Shown here: positions 9,330-18,384 of the stretch, piece after piece
How the letters are laid out: the number at the start of each line of letters is the position of its first letter
Position numbering within the stretch: the first letter of the stretch is position 1
From: Shouchella miscanthi
GTDB taxonomy: Bacteria > Bacillota > Bacilli > Bacillales > Bacillaceae_D
NCBI RefSeq assembly: GCF_007725405.1
Contig: NZ_CP042163.1
Location: forward strand, 1,736,001-1,800,000
Length of the DNA: 64,000 nt
Direction of reading: 5' to 3'
Notes under the pieces: model-generated
The model's database searches: none
What the model was told of the DNA's origin: nothing
Seen by the model: the letters and a program-made list of their open reading frames with translations, nothing else
Translations under genes and position numbers: made by a program

Positions 9330-10031
9330 ATGAACACAAGTCAACTTTCACATAGACTAGAACGTGTAGCGTCTTATGCAGCTGGTTTTAATGTACTAGC
9401 GGATATTGGTTCCGACCATGCTTATTTGCCTTGCTATCTCTGTTTAAATGACTACTCTTTAAAGGCAATTGCAGGGGAAATTAATGAGGGTCCGTATCAA
9501 TCGGCATGGAAGCAAGTGAGATTGTCTCAATTAGAGCATCAGATTGATGTGCGAAAAGGCAGTGGTTTAAATGTGTTGCATCAAGGTGAGGAAGTTGATG
9601 TTATTACGGTCGCAGGAATGGGTGGACCTCTGATTGCATCAATTTTAGATGAGGGAAAAGACAAGCTAATCAAAGTGAAGCGGTTGGTACTTCAGCCTAA
9701 TGTGGCTTCTCACGCGGTACGGAAGTGGTTAATGGATCACCAATATCGAATTGTAGCAGAAGACATTCTCGAAGAAGATGAAAAGATCTATGAAATTATT
9801 GTAGCTGAACCCTCTGTAGCTACCGTTTCTTATACAGAGACAGAGCTGTGGCTTGGTCCGCTATTAAAGCAGCATCAGACGTCTGTTTTTAAGAAAAAGT
9901 GGGAACACGAAAAAACAAGCTGGAAACGTGTGTTAGAACAACTACAATTGGGTAATAAATCGATAGAGCTTGAACAGAAACAAGCTGACTTAAACCGAAA
10001 AATTGCAATGGTTGAGGAGGCCTTATTATGA
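9330..10031 (+). CDS. trmK: tRNA (adenine(22)-N1)-methyltransferase
   Basis: TrmK methylates N1 of A22 in the D-loop of bacterial tRNAs using S-adenosylmethionine. The 233-residue protein has the class I SAM-binding motif ADIGSDHAYLP at residues 24-34, the family segment TVAGMGGPLI, and the C-terminal coiled region. GGAAGGAG precedes the ATG. Its last four bases overlap yqfO (ATGA), so the pair is co-translated, as in B. subtilis yqfN-yqfO. Confidence 0.93.
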   Translation: MNTSQLSHRLERVASYAAGFNVLADIGSDHAYLPCYLCLNDYSLKAIAGEINEGPYQSAWKQVRLSQLEHQIDVRKGSGLNVLHQGEEVDVITVAGMGGPLIASILDEGKDKLIKVKRLVLQPNVASHAVRKWLMDHQYRIVAEDILEEDEKIYEIIVAEPSVATVSYTETELWLGPLLKQHQTSVFKKKWEHEKTSWKRVLEQLQLGNKSIELEQKQADLNRKIAMVEEALL

Positions 10032-11149
10032 CAAAAGGTGTTACAGCCCAAAACGTCATTAAAGAGTTTGAACAATTTTCCCCACGAAAATATGCGGTTG
10101 AAGGAGATCGTAATGGTCTTATGGTCGGAACGCTAAACAAACCTATCCATACCGTTATGATTGCTTTAGATGTTCTAGAAGAGACAATGGATGAAGCCAT
10201 TGATAAAAACGTTGATCTTATTATTGCGCATCATCCATTATTGTTTAGACCTCTTAAGCAAATTAATTTAGATACAGCAATGGGAAGAATTGTGGCAAAG
10301 GCGATTAAGCATGAAATCACCATATATGCCGCACACACCAACTTGGATGTTACAGAGGGTGGAGTCAACGATTTATTAGCGGAAAAACTAATGATTCAAT
10401 CCCCTGATGTGCTCGTGCCAACGTATAAAGAGAACTTGTTAAAGTTTGTTGGGTTTGTTCCTCGTGAACACGCAGAGGTTATCCGACAAGCATTAGGTGA
10501 AGCAGGGGCAGGTTTTATTGGAGAGTATAGTCACTGTGCTTTTTCCGTCGTAGGTGAAGGAACGTTTCGGCCGACTGGTGAGGCAAATCCCCATATAGGT
10601 GAGTTGAATAAACAGGAAGTGGTGGAAGAGGAACGGATTGAAACCATTGTGCCAAAAACCCACTTACAGTCGGTCCTTAATGCGTTCTTCGCTGCGCACC
10701 CGTATGAAGAACCGGCTTACGATCTTATTCCATTAGAGAGTCCTTCGCTTGTCCGTGGACTTGGGCGAATTGGCAAACTAGAACAGCCGCAGTCATTGCG
10801 TGATTATGTGAAGGTAGTAAAACTAGCACTTGGTTTGGAAGGTGTTCGTGTAGTTGGTAACTTAGATAGGAAGATAAAAAAAGTTGCTGTTCTTGGTGGT
10901 GACGGTAACAAGTATGTGAATCAAGCGCTGCGTAAAGGCGCGGATGTTTTAGTAACTGGAGATCTTTACTATCATGTAGCGCAAGATGCAAAAATGGACG
11001 GGCTAACCATTATTGACGCTGGGCATCATATTGAATCAATTATGAAAGCAGGCGTTGCAAAGGAATTGAACAAGCGAATGAAAGATATGGGTTATTCGAT
11101 TACCGTTTTTCCTTCATCCGATAGCACGGACCCCTTTCAATTTATGTAA
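10028..11149 (+). CDS. yqfO: Nif3-like dinuclear metal protein (GTP cyclohydrolase 1 type 2 homolog)
   Basis: Nif3/YqfO family protein of uncertain activity. Some databases call it GTP cyclohydrolase 1 type 2, which is not proven. Metal-binding residues are visible in IIAHHPLLF (H68, H69), AAHTNLDV and a late GDLYYH/DAGHHIE segment. At 373 residues it is the long form, with a PII-like insert in the middle (about 130-240). The function here is inferred from family only. A perfect inverted repeat separates it from the convergent ispH. Confidence 0.9.
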   Translation: MTKGVTAQNVIKEFEQFSPRKYAVEGDRNGLMVGTLNKPIHTVMIALDVLEETMDEAIDKNVDLIIAHHPLLFRPLKQINLDTAMGRIVAKAIKHEITIYAAHTNLDVTEGGVNDLLAEKLMIQSPDVLVPTYKENLLKFVGFVPREHAEVIRQALGEAGAGFIGEYSHCAFSVVGEGTFRPTGEANPHIGELNKQEVVEEERIETIVPKTHLQSVLNAFFAAHPYEEPAYDLIPLESPSLVRGLGRIGKLEQPQSLRDYVKVVKLALGLEGVRVVGNLDRKIKKVAVLGGDGNKYVNQALRKGADVLVTGDLYYHVAQDAKMDGLTIIDAGHHIESIMKAGVAKELNKRMKDMGYSITVFPSSDSTDPFQFM

Positions 11150-11156
11150 ACAAACG

Positions 11157-11185
11157 AACCCCTCTTGCAACTTGCAAGAGGGGTT
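11157..11185. terminator. Bidirectional hairpin between yqfO and ispH
   Basis: Perfect 14-base inverted repeat (AACCCCTCTTGCAA and its complement) around a single-base loop centre, between two convergent genes. T-runs are weak on both sides. Confidence 0.7.
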
Positions 11186-11191
11186 GTGTTA

Positions 11192-12136
11192 TTACTTTTT
11201 AACACGAACTTTTGGTAAGATTTTTTCAATCGGAACCTTCTTCGTTGTATCCCACGTCGATTCTTCATTTGGATCATAGTTTTCAATAAACGTAATGACT
11301 TCCTTAGTAATTGGTGTCGGAGTCGAAGCACCCGAAGTGACACCAACTTTTGTTGCATCTTTAATCCAATCTAATTCTAGCTGAGATAGATCACCGATCC
11401 GATAGGCTGGTGTACCAGCAATTTGTTGTGATACTTGAGCTAAACGATTTGAATTGTTACTTTTTGGATCACCAACAACAATCACAACATCGCACTGAGA
11501 AGCTTGTTCTGCGACTGCCTCTTGACGAACTTGAGTGGCTAAACAAATCTCGTTATGAACTTCGGCCTTTGGATAAAGCACCATCGCACGCTTCATGATA
11601 TCAGATACGTCCCACTGACTCATCGTTGTTTGGTTTGTAATAATAATATCACGGTCATCCAACGTTAATGACTCAAGATCCTCCATCGTTTCAACTAAGT
11701 GTACAGCGCCAGGAGCAACACCAATTGCTCCTTCCGGCTCAGGGTGCCCTTGCTTCCCTATATAAATAAATTGGTGTCCTTCCGCTGCTTTATCACGAAT
11801 TAAATCATGAGTGCGTGTAACATCAGGACAAGTAGCGTCGATACAAGTTAACCCTTTTTCTTTTGCTAAACGACGAACTTCTGGAGAAACGCCGTGTGCA
11901 GTGAAAATAACGGTCCCGTGTGTTACTTCCTTAAGAATCTCAAGACGATTTGGGCCGTCAAGAGAAATGATGCCATCCTCTTCAAACGCATCTGTAACAT
12001 GTTGATTGTGAACAATCTGCCCTAGTATATAAAGAGGTCTTGGCAAGTCCAAATTTTGTGCAGCTTGACGTGCCATAACCATCGCGTCAACAACGCCATA
12101 ACAATAGCCTCTTGGTGAAATTTTTAATACGTCCAT
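11192..12136 (-). CDS. ispH: 4-hydroxy-3-methylbut-2-enyl diphosphate reductase
   Basis: IspH (LytB) performs the last step of the MEP isoprenoid pathway, reducing HMBPP to IPP and DMAPP with a [4Fe-4S] cluster. The cluster cysteines are visible at C12, C103 (DATCP) and C198 (EICLAT), along with the TTMSQWD substrate-binding segment. The length, 314 residues, matches the B. subtilis enzyme. AGGAGGCC lies upstream of the start. ispG, the preceding step, is also in this window at 21940-23043, not in the same operon. Confidence 0.96.
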   Translation of the reverse strand: MDVLKISPRGYCYGVVDAMVMARQAAQNLDLPRPLYILGQIVHNQHVTDAFEEDGIISLDGPNRLEILKEVTHGTVIFTAHGVSPEVRRLAKEKGLTCIDATCPDVTRTHDLIRDKAAEGHQFIYIGKQGHPEPEGAIGVAPGAVHLVETMEDLESLTLDDRDIIITNQTTMSQWDVSDIMKRAMVLYPKAEVHNEICLATQVRQEAVAEQASQCDVVIVVGDPKSNNSNRLAQVSQQIAGTPAYRIGDLSQLELDWIKDATKVGVTSGASTPTPITKEVITFIENYDPNEESTWDTTKKVPIEKILPKVRVKK

Positions 12137-12247
12137 AAAAATTAATGGCCTCCTATTAAAAACAGGCCTTCGTTTAGTGAAAGCCGTGTTTTGAATTCAT
12201 CTTCTATTGTAAAGGAGTTCTGCGCAGGTGACAATCAAGACGCGTTA

Positions 12248-12739
12248 TTAATTTGCTTCTTCTAATAAATTTGTGTCAATAAATTCATATGCCTGCTCTT
12301 CGGAGTACTCTTGAACAACAGCCAACTCGCTTGCAACCATTTGCCTCGCTTTTTGAAGATGGTGTCGATCTTGAATATGAAGACCGTTGGATCGTTCAGT
12401 TTGCTTCTTTGATAAAGAAGAAACGAGGTGAGCGGCATCAATAATACTTCCTGTCTTAAGCAAATTCTCAGTATCTCTAGAAAATTGACTGGAAGATAAA
12501 GGTGTCTCAGGCCCCGTTTTTAATGCATCCGCTACTTGATTGACTTCAGAGGAGGAGATGACCTTTCTAAGCCCGGATTGATCTATGCGAGATTCTTGAA
12601 GCATGAGGGTAACGTCAACAAGTGGGAAATGCAGAATATAGTATGATTGTGTTTCTCCTAGAACATTCTTTTCTTCAATATCTTGGATCTTTCCGGCCCC
12701 ATGATAAGGGTAAACAACGTTGTCTCCGACTTTAAACAT
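12248..12739 (-). CDS. CarD/CdnL-family RNA polymerase-binding regulator
   Basis: The N-terminal half (FKVGDNVVYPYHGAGKIQDIE) is the Tudor-like CarD_TRCF domain that binds the RNA polymerase beta subunit. The rest is helical, as in CarD, which binds DNA upstream of the -10 box and stabilises open complexes. The protein has 163 residues from the ATG at 12739, chosen because GGAGG is 7 bases upstream; the earlier ATG at 12745 is too close to that SD. B. subtilis has a homologue (YdeB) elsewhere. The target genes are unknown. Confidence 0.85.
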   Translation of the reverse strand: MFKVGDNVVYPYHGAGKIQDIEEKNVLGETQSYYILHFPLVDVTLMLQESRIDQSGLRKVISSSEVNQVADALKTGPETPLSSSQFSRDTENLLKTGSIIDAAHLVSSLSKKQTERSNGLHIQDRHHLQKARQMVASELAVVQEYSEEQAYEFIDTNLLEEAN

Positions 12740-12843
12740 GGACATTCCTCCAATCGATTTATACAGTACATTGTAACACATTTGAAGGCAAATATCAAAT
12801 TATACTATCGTTATAGGAGGCTTGTCAACAACTAAAAACCGAT

Positions 12844-13395
12844 TTATATATAAAGTTTTGGAAGGGATGCTCCCTGTGTTTCCGGTCTTTGTCGGCGCGC
12901 TGGTCTCGGCGTGATAGCGGCAGGTGATGCACTAGGTTGAGATTCATGTGTAGCGACAGGCTCCGGAACATGTTGAACTGGTGCAGACGCCACTTCAAGT
13001 GGTGCAGCAGAAGTTTCATTAGTAGGGGTTTGTCGCATAGTACGCATCATTCTCCATAGAGTCGGTACATTTTTAATAAAAGGACCGTATTGCTGAACCA
13101 TTGGTGCAACTTGTTGAGTAATGCCCATTACTCGTTGTGTATTTTCAAGAATTGTCGCGAAATTAAAACCTCCAGAGGCGGCGGATGTTCCTAAACTAGT
13201 TAAGCGTCCTCCGCCTAGTAAACGAGCTAAGATACCGCCTCCTCGTGTTGCTCCTGCCATATGCTGCATGGGAGCTGAAGCCATGGAAGCAGTAGGCTGC
13301 ATAAAACCGGAAGCGGTTCCTAATAACCGACTTGAGCCGCTCGATAAAGGTTGCATCGGAATAGAACTAGCGGGTGGTCCGTAATAAGGCTGCAT
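12844..13395 (-). CDS. yqfQ: YqfQ/VrrA family protein, low complexity
   Basis: Conserved Bacillaceae protein of unknown function. The N-terminal third is rich in Met, Pro, Ser and Gly. A central GGGILARLLGGG stretch is followed by the conserved block TILENTQRV...QQYGPFIKNVPTLWRMMR, then a Pro/Ala/Val-rich tail. It has 183 residues. AGGAGCG precedes the start. The position between ispH and cshB matches B. subtilis yqfP-yqfQ-yqfR, which supports the name more than the divergent sequence does. Confidence 0.75.
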   Translation of the reverse strand: MQPYYGPPASSIPMQPLSSGSSRLLGTASGFMQPTASMASAPMQHMAGATRGGGILARLLGGGRLTSLGTSAASGGFNFATILENTQRVMGITQQVAPMVQQYGPFIKNVPTLWRMMRTMRQTPTNETSAAPLEVASAPVQHVPEPVATHESQPSASPAAITPRPARRQRPETQGASLPKLYI

Positions 13396-13466
13396 AACAT
13401 TCGCTCCTAATAAAATCTAATAATAATAGCCTATGCAAAGATAGGTAATCCGTGCACATTTAAACC

Positions 13467-13495
13467 TTGGAGTTAATGTGAAATTATGATAAAAT
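13467..13495 (+). promoter_or_regulatory. SigA-type promoter for cshB
   Basis: TTGGAG at 13467-13472, a 17-base spacer, and TAAAAT at 13490-13495, about 40 bases before the cshB start and divergent from yqfQ. Confidence 0.5.
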
Positions 13496-13534
13496 GAACT
13501 ATTGCACGAAGGAACTGGAAAAGAGGAAATGAAT

Positions 13535-14893
13535 ATGAATGCAGAAAATTTTTCACGTCTCGGAATAACGAATAAATTACAACAAGCACTTGTTGATGCC
13601 AACATATCAAAACCAACGGAAATACAAGAACGGTTAATTCCGGCAATCTTAAACAAAAAAGATGTTATTGGCCAATCACAAACAGGTACAGGAAAAACGT
13701 TTGCTTTTTTGTTACCACTTATTGAACAAATAACGGTAACGGAAGCGCATGTACAAGCTATTGTGACAGCACCAACAAGAGAACTAGCGAACCAGCTTTA
13801 TAATGAAGTAATGAAGCTAATAAAGCCTTTTGAAGGGGAGATCCAAGCGCAGTTGTATGTAGGTGGTACAGATCGTCAAAAGCAGATGGATCGTTTGCAG
13901 TCAAAACAACCACATCTTGTTGTCGGAACACCAGGGAGAATTAATGATTTAATACAGCAAAATGCGCTACTAGCACATACTGCCACCACTCTTGTTGTAG
14001 ATGAAGCAGATCAAATGCTTGATATGGGGTTTATTGAGGATGTAGATAAAGTAGCTGGTAAAATGGCAGAAGAGCTACAAATGCTCGTTTTTTCAGCAAC
14101 AATTCCTGAGAAACTACAGCCATTTTTACGAAAATATATGTCTCAACCACGTCACGTTCATGTACAGCCTGAGGTATTAGCCGCAAAAGCAGTAAAGCAT
14201 CAGCTTGTTCCAGTGCGACATAAAGATAAAATGACTGTTCTTAAAGATGTTGTCAAGCACATTAATCCATATTTAGCGATTATTTTTGTGAATACAAAAG
14301 AGCAAGCAGATATTGTAGCGGATGAATTAGCGAAAGAATCTTTAAATGTTGAACGTTTGCATGGAGGTCTTGCATCAAGAGAACGACGTAAGGTAATGAA
14401 AAAGGTTGATGATGCAAGTGTTCAATTCCTCGTAGCGTCCGATTTAGCTGCTCGTGGAATGGATATCAAAGGTGTCACGCATGTCATTAACTACGAATTT
14501 CCGGCTGATTTAGACTTTTACGTTCATCGTGTTGGGCGTACAGCTAGAGCTGGTGCAGATGGTATAGCATTATCGCTGTTTGAGAAAACCGATGAATATG
14601 CGTGTGGTAAGCTATCGAGCAAAGGCATTACATTTACATTTGTTGAGTTTAAAGACGGAGAATGGCAACAAGTAAAAGGGCCTATTGGTAGCGGAGGCTT
14701 TTCACAAAAGAAACCCCAGTCTGGTGAAAAGAAAAAAGCAGATACAACAGCGGCAAAGCCACAAGAGCGAACAGGTGGAAAAGCTAAAGCAAAACCAAAG
14801 AAGGTCAAGCCTGCTTATAAAAGAAAAGCACGCGTTGCACAAGAGAAACGCAATAAACGAGATAACAAATTACGTTCCCGTAAAAGTAAGTAA
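13535..14893 (+). CDS. cshB: DEAD-box ATP-dependent RNA helicase CshB
   Basis: Cold-shock DEAD-box helicase that unwinds RNA duplexes. Motifs in order: Q motif near 25-31, motif I SQTGTGKT (48-55), Ia PTREL (80-84), DEAD (156-159), SAT (187-189), and motif VI HRVGRTARAG. The tail after about residue 385 is Lys/Arg-rich and disordered. It has 452 residues from the ATG at 13535, which is 8 bases after AAGAGG. An upstream TTG at 13502 is less likely. nfo follows 15 bases later, the same order as B. subtilis yqfR-yqfS. Confidence 0.93.
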   Translation: MNAENFSRLGITNKLQQALVDANISKPTEIQERLIPAILNKKDVIGQSQTGTGKTFAFLLPLIEQITVTEAHVQAIVTAPTRELANQLYNEVMKLIKPFEGEIQAQLYVGGTDRQKQMDRLQSKQPHLVVGTPGRINDLIQQNALLAHTATTLVVDEADQMLDMGFIEDVDKVAGKMAEELQMLVFSATIPEKLQPFLRKYMSQPRHVHVQPEVLAAKAVKHQLVPVRHKDKMTVLKDVVKHINPYLAIIFVNTKEQADIVADELAKESLNVERLHGGLASRERRKVMKKVDDASVQFLVASDLAARGMDIKGVTHVINYEFPADLDFYVHRVGRTARAGADGIALSLFEKTDEYACGKLSSKGITFTFVEFKDGEWQQVKGPIGSGGFSQKKPQSGEKKKADTTAAKPQERTGGKAKAKPKKVKPAYKRKARVAQEKRNKRDNKLRSRKSK

Positions 14894-14908
14894 AGGAGAG
14901 TTTGAACA

Positions 14909-15787
14909 ATGTCTTTGTTAATTGGATCACATGTATCAATGAGTGGAAAAAAGATGTTGCTTCAATCAAGTGAAGAAGCAGCAGCTTATGGTGCAAATAC
15001 GTTCATGATTTATACGGGTGCGCCTCAAAACACAAGGCGCAAAGCAATTGAAGACTTAAATATTGATGCAGGGACACAACATATGCAGGAACATGGGATT
15101 CGTGACATTGTTGTTCATGCCCCTTACATCATTAATATTGCCAATACCCAAAAGCCAGAGACCTTTCAGTTAGGTGTTGATTTTCTTCGATCTGAAATAG
15201 AGCGAACAGAAGCTCTAGGTGCAAAGCAAATTGTTCTTCATCCAGGAGCCCATGTAGGGGCAGGTCCTGAAGCAGGTATTGCGAAAATTATTGAAGGATT
15301 AAATGAAGTACTAACCGAAAAGAGAGATGTGCAAATTGCGCTAGAAACGATGGCTGGTAAAGGATCTGAATGTGGTCGTTCATTTGAAGAACTTGCCAAA
15401 ATTATTGATGGTGTTACGCATAATGAACGTCTCTCTGTATGTTTTGATACGTGTCATACCCATGACGCTGGCTACGATATTGTAAATGATTTTGATGGAG
15501 TGCTCGAATCATTTGACAATATTATAGGCGCTGATCGAATAAAAGTTGTTCATGTTAATGATTCAAAAAACGAGAGACATGCTCAAAAAGACCGTCACGA
15601 AAACATTGGCCATGGATTTATTGGTCTAAAAGCTTTAGATTATATCGTTCATCACGATCAATTTAAACACGTGCCAAAAATCTTGGAAACGCCATTTATT
15701 GGGGCGGATAAAAAGGATCGTAAACCTCCATATAAACATGAAATTGCGTTACTCCGAAGAGAACGTACGGAGCCTATTGAAAAATAA
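14909..15787 (+). CDS. nfo: Endonuclease IV
   Basis: Nfo cleaves DNA 5' of abasic sites in base excision repair. The 292-residue TIM barrel has the AP endonuclease 2 signatures: IGSHVSMSG near the start, [36 protein letters not shown], and VVHVNDSKN...RHENIGHG..G, which contain the His, Asp and Glu ligands of the three-zinc centre. AAAGGAGAG precedes the ATG. A strong hairpin follows. Confidence 0.96.
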   Translation: MSLLIGSHVSMSGKKMLLQSSEEAAAYGANTFMIYTGAPQNTRRKAIEDLNIDAGTQHMQEHGIRDIVVHAPYIINIANTQKPETFQLGVDFLRSEIERTEALGAKQIVLHPGAHVGAGPEAGIAKIIEGLNEVLTEKRDVQIALETMAGKGSECGRSFEELAKIIDGVTHNERLSVCFDTCHTHDAGYDIVNDFDGVLESFDNIIGADRIKVVHVNDSKNERHAQKDRHENIGHGFIGLKALDYIVHHDQFKHVPKILETPFIGADKKDRKPPYKHEIALLRRERTEPIEK

Positions 15788-15790
15788 TTA

Positions 15791-15833
15791 AAAAGAGCAC
15801 CACTAGTTTTTAAAAACTAGGGTGCTCTTTTTA
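15791..15833 (+). terminator. Strong terminator after nfo
   Basis: Nearly perfect long hairpin: AAAGAGCACC pairs with GGTGCTCTTT, and the inner ACTAGTTTT pairs with AAAACTAG. A T-run follows; it could also serve the opposite strand. Confidence 0.85.
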
Positions 15834-15868
15834 GTATCTAATGGTAAAATAATGGCAAGATCAACTTT

Positions 15869-16132
15869 TTATAACATATGATTATATTTTTGAAACAATT
15901 GTGACACAGTGGACGAAACATAGGAATCGGTTTCGTTCGTCAATTGATTAATAATGGCTTCCACTTGTTTCTTATTGCCAACGTTTATAGTTTGTTGCCT
16001 AAGTATGCGTAAAACACTATCTGCTTGTTGGCTTGTTAATGGGTAACCTTGCTTCTCAGCTAGCTGAAGAAATTCCTCTTTACTAATTGAATTAATCTTT
16101 TGATTGATGAGCTGTTGCATGATGAAATTCAT
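15869..16132 (-). CDS. yqfT: YqfT-like protein (DUF2624)
   Basis: Small helical protein of unknown function, 87 residues from the ATG at 16132 (AAGGAG lies 10 bases upstream). It begins MNFIMQQLINQKINSISKEE and contains LAEKQGYPLTSQQADSVLRILR, consistent with DUF2624. Its place beside nfo matches B. subtilis yqfS-yqfT, though here it is on the opposite strand to nfo. It shares a short intergenic region with the divergent kinase gene. Confidence 0.7.
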   Translation of the reverse strand: MNFIMQQLINQKINSISKEEFLQLAEKQGYPLTSQQADSVLRILRQQTINVGNKKQVEAIINQLTNETDSYVSSTVSQLFQKYNHML

Positions 16133-16199
16133 GTTGGCACCGCTCCTTAAATAGAAAGTCACTGTTACTATATGATTTAAAAGAAAAAACAGAACAAAA

Positions 16200-16229
16200 A
16201 AAGGAAATAGTGCGCCTTTTCACGAATAA
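16200..16229 (+). promoter_or_regulatory. SigH-type promoter for the first sporulation kinase
   Basis: AAAGGAAAT at 16200-16208 matches the SigH -35 pattern RnAGGAwWW fully. After 12 bases, CACGAATAA at 16221-16229 matches RnnGAATww except for the first base. It lies about 80 bases before the kinase start. Confidence 0.5.
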
Positions 16230-16307
16230 GAGTAAATTATACGGAGATTCGGAAAAAAGTATGATGAGTTGTTATTCTGATTAATGACAAGGGGGGGCGT
16301 GAGTATT

Positions 16308-17408
16308 ATGATTCAAAATTTTTTATTAAAAAATGCCCCTAATAGGAGTACTGATATGTTGCACAAAGAGATAAACGGAAAGCATGAGTATCATAACCAA
16401 ACAATGTTTACACTTATTCAAGAGTTAAACTTACCGTATCTAAAAGTGGATCAAGCTTTAAATGTACTTTCTTGGAATGAAATGTTTAGCTATTTAACAG
16501 ATATAAAAACAGATGAACTTCAACACTCCACAATTAGTGAACTCGCCATTACACATAACATTGCAGAATTTTTTCTAGACCAAATGGCACTTAGTTCAAA
16601 GTATGTACAGATCACGAAGAGTATCTATGAAAATGGTGGAAATGTACTAAATGTTACATTCATTCCAGAAGTTGAAGATGATCAAGTCTATTATTTTATT
16701 ATGCTTGAAGATTTATCACTACAAACAAAATACGAGGAACTACTGACGTTTCAACATCAAATGCAAGCTGTTTCTCACATTGCCGCTGGCGTTGCTCACG
16801 AATTAAGAAATCCTCTTTCCGTTATAAAAGGGTTTTTGCAGCTATCGCATTTAACCTGTGATTTCCAAAAATATTATAATACGATCATTTCAGAGCTAAA
16901 TCGAATGAATATTATTATTGAAGATTTTTTATCTGTATCTCGAAAGAAAACAAATCGCAAATGGCAATCTCCCTCTAGTTTAATCGAATCTCTAGTTGAA
17001 TTAATGAAAGCGGAATGTTTATTGCATAGCGTTGAATTACAAGTGGATTTTGATAAATCTTTTTCAATATGTCATATAAATGAATCAATGTTTAAGCAAG
17101 TCATGCTAAATTTACTTCGCAATGCGATTGAAGCATTTGATGAAGGAGCGTCTTACAAGTATTTAAAGGTTTCAAGTAAAGAAATAGGTGAATATGTACA
17201 TATTGAACTCATCGACAATGGAAAAGGAATGCCTAAAGATGTACTTGAACAGTTAGGAAAACCATTCTTCACTACAAAAGAAAAAGGTACAGGAGTGGGT
17301 ATTCCGCTATGCAAGAAAATTGTTGAGGATCACGGTGGGCAATTTCAGATCTTAAGCGAACGAGACGTTGGTACGAAAGTCATTCTTACATTTCCGCTGC
17401 TCGTGTAG
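16308..17408 (+). CDS. PAS-domain sensor histidine kinase, sporulation-kinase type
   Basis: Cytoplasmic histidine kinase without a partner response regulator nearby, as for Bacillus phosphorelay kinases that feed Spo0F. A PAS-like region lies at about 38-140. HisKA follows with H164 in AHELRNPLSVIKGF, then the N box around N272 (LLRNAIEA), the G1 box DNGKGM (303-308), the F box PFFTTKEKG, and G2 GTGVGIPL. It has 366 residues from the ATG at 16308, using AAGGGGGGG at 16289-16297. There is no transmembrane segment. It resembles KinA/KinE in its core; the exact orthologue is not assignable. Confidence 0.85.
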   Translation: MIQNFLLKNAPNRSTDMLHKEINGKHEYHNQTMFTLIQELNLPYLKVDQALNVLSWNEMFSYLTDIKTDELQHSTISELAITHNIAEFFLDQMALSSKYVQITKSIYENGGNVLNVTFIPEVEDDQVYYFIMLEDLSLQTKYEELLTFQHQMQAVSHIAAGVAHELRNPLSVIKGFLQLSHLTCDFQKYYNTIISELNRMNIIIEDFLSVSRKKTNRKWQSPSSLIESLVELMKAECLLHSVELQVDFDKSFSICHINESMFKQVMLNLLRNAIEAFDEGASYKYLKVSSKEIGEYVHIELIDNGKGMPKDVLEQLGKPFFTTKEKGTGVGIPLCKKIVEDHGGQFQILSERDVGTKVILTFPLLV

Positions 17409-17435
17409 TGTGACGAAACGGATTCATTTCTTTTT

Positions 17436-17460
17436 AGCCTTTTAGAAGGCTTTTTATTTT
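17436..17460 (+). terminator. Terminator after the kinase gene
   Basis: AGCCTTTTAGAAGGCT hairpin followed by TTTTATTTT. Confidence 0.7.
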
Positions 17461-17547
17461 CAGTTTGAGTAATGGAAGATGTTAGTTGTTGACGGATGTA
17501 AGAAGATCGTCTATCCTACTTTGGAGCTGAAGGAGGAGGACGTTCGT

Positions 17548-18255
17548 ATGAAACGTAATCAAAAAAAGCTTATTTTATTAAGTGTACTAGGTTTACTTAT
17601 TGGCCTATTTTTATATGCAAACAGGTTAACTGGCGGTCAAATGCACGCACATGCAGAGAAGCTTGAACGAGACGCCTATTTAGCCGAATATCAGAAAATC
17701 GAGGAAGCAACGGCTTTCTTTAAAAACGACGGGCTAGACGCATCTTTTAATGTGGAAGGCAATGGCGATACATGGAAAAAAGCAAAGCAAGTTAGTGAAG
17801 CCTTGTATCAAGATAGTGATGGTCACTTTGAACAATCATGGGGTCTGTACTTAGGATTAGTTGCAGATCAAAAAGATGTAGATCCGTTTCTAGTATATGA
17901 GCTACTTAAGGTAGAAAGTGGTGCGACTTTTGATGAACATGCTATTGGACCAGAAACGAAGTATGGACATGCTTATGGAATGGCGCAATTTATGACGAAC
18001 ACCGCTCCGTGGATTGCGGATATGGCGGAGCTTGAGTATAAAAAGGATTATTTATTTAATCCTTACTACGCGATTCACTTATCTGTCCAATATTTACAGT
18101 TTTTACACGATCAATACGACGATTGGGATAAGGCACTCACAGCTTATCACAGAGGAATGGGCGGTTTGCAGTCGTACCTTGCGGAAAATGGCCATGCAAA
18201 AAGTGACTATGCAGTGACGATTCAAAAGCAAGCAAAAAATCATGATTCCTTATAA
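17548..18255 (+). CDS. Membrane-anchored lytic transglycosylase-like protein
   Basis: An N-terminal signal anchor (about residues 8-24) is followed by a linker and a lysozyme-like SLT fold (about 95-225). The likely catalytic Glu is E123 in LLKVESG, and the segment YGHAYGMAQFM (139-149) is the characteristic second motif. Such enzymes cleave glycan strands to 1,6-anhydro ends outside the cell. It has 235 residues from the ATG at 17548, which follows AAGGAGGAGGA; longer in-frame starts precede that SD. No clear B. subtilis positional match. The anhydro product is inferred. Confidence 0.75.
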   Translation: MKRNQKKLILLSVLGLLIGLFLYANRLTGGQMHAHAEKLERDAYLAEYQKIEEATAFFKNDGLDASFNVEGNGDTWKKAKQVSEALYQDSDGHFEQSWGLYLGLVADQKDVDPFLVYELLKVESGATFDEHAIGPETKYGHAYGMAQFMTNTAPWIADMAELEYKKDYLFNPYYAIHLSVQYLQFLHDQYDDWDKALTAYHRGMGGLQSYLAENGHAKSDYAVTIQKQAKNHDSL

Positions 18256-18288
18256 AAAACGGCGCTTTTCGCAGCCGTTTTTCTTTTA
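18256..18288 (+). terminator. Terminator after the lytic transglycosylase gene
   Basis: AAACGGC at 18257-18263 pairs with GCCGTTT at 18274-18280, followed by a T-rich run. Confidence 0.75.
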
Positions 18289-18311
18289 TTTACTAATAAG
18301 CAAATCATGGC

Positions 18312-18339
18312 TGGACAAAATAAAAAAAAAGAGTATAAT
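18312..18339 (+). promoter_or_regulatory. SigA promoter of the zinc uptake operon
   Basis: TGGACA at 18312-18317, a 16-base spacer, and a consensus TATAAT at 18334-18339. The start point would be near 18346, just ahead of the Zur box. Confidence 0.65.
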
Positions 18340-18350
18340 AGACTGGAGAT

Positions 18351-18371
18351 AAATCGGAATCATTCTGAAAT
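18351..18371 (+). promoter_or_regulatory. Zur operator upstream of znuC
   Basis: AAATCGGAAT-C-ATTCTGAAAT matches the B. subtilis Zur box pattern AAATCGTAAT-N-ATTACGATTT at 15 of 20 defined positions, with the core AAT-C-ATT intact. It lies just downstream of the start point, so bound Zur would block transcription of znuC-znuB-zur when zinc is sufficient. Confidence 0.6.
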
Positions 18372-18384
18372 AAGGGGGATGGAA

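Noticed and set aside
12844-13395. Low-complexity yqfQ region as a variable tandem repeat
   Set aside because: The Met/Pro/Ser/Gly composition is biased, but I see no exact tandem repeat units.
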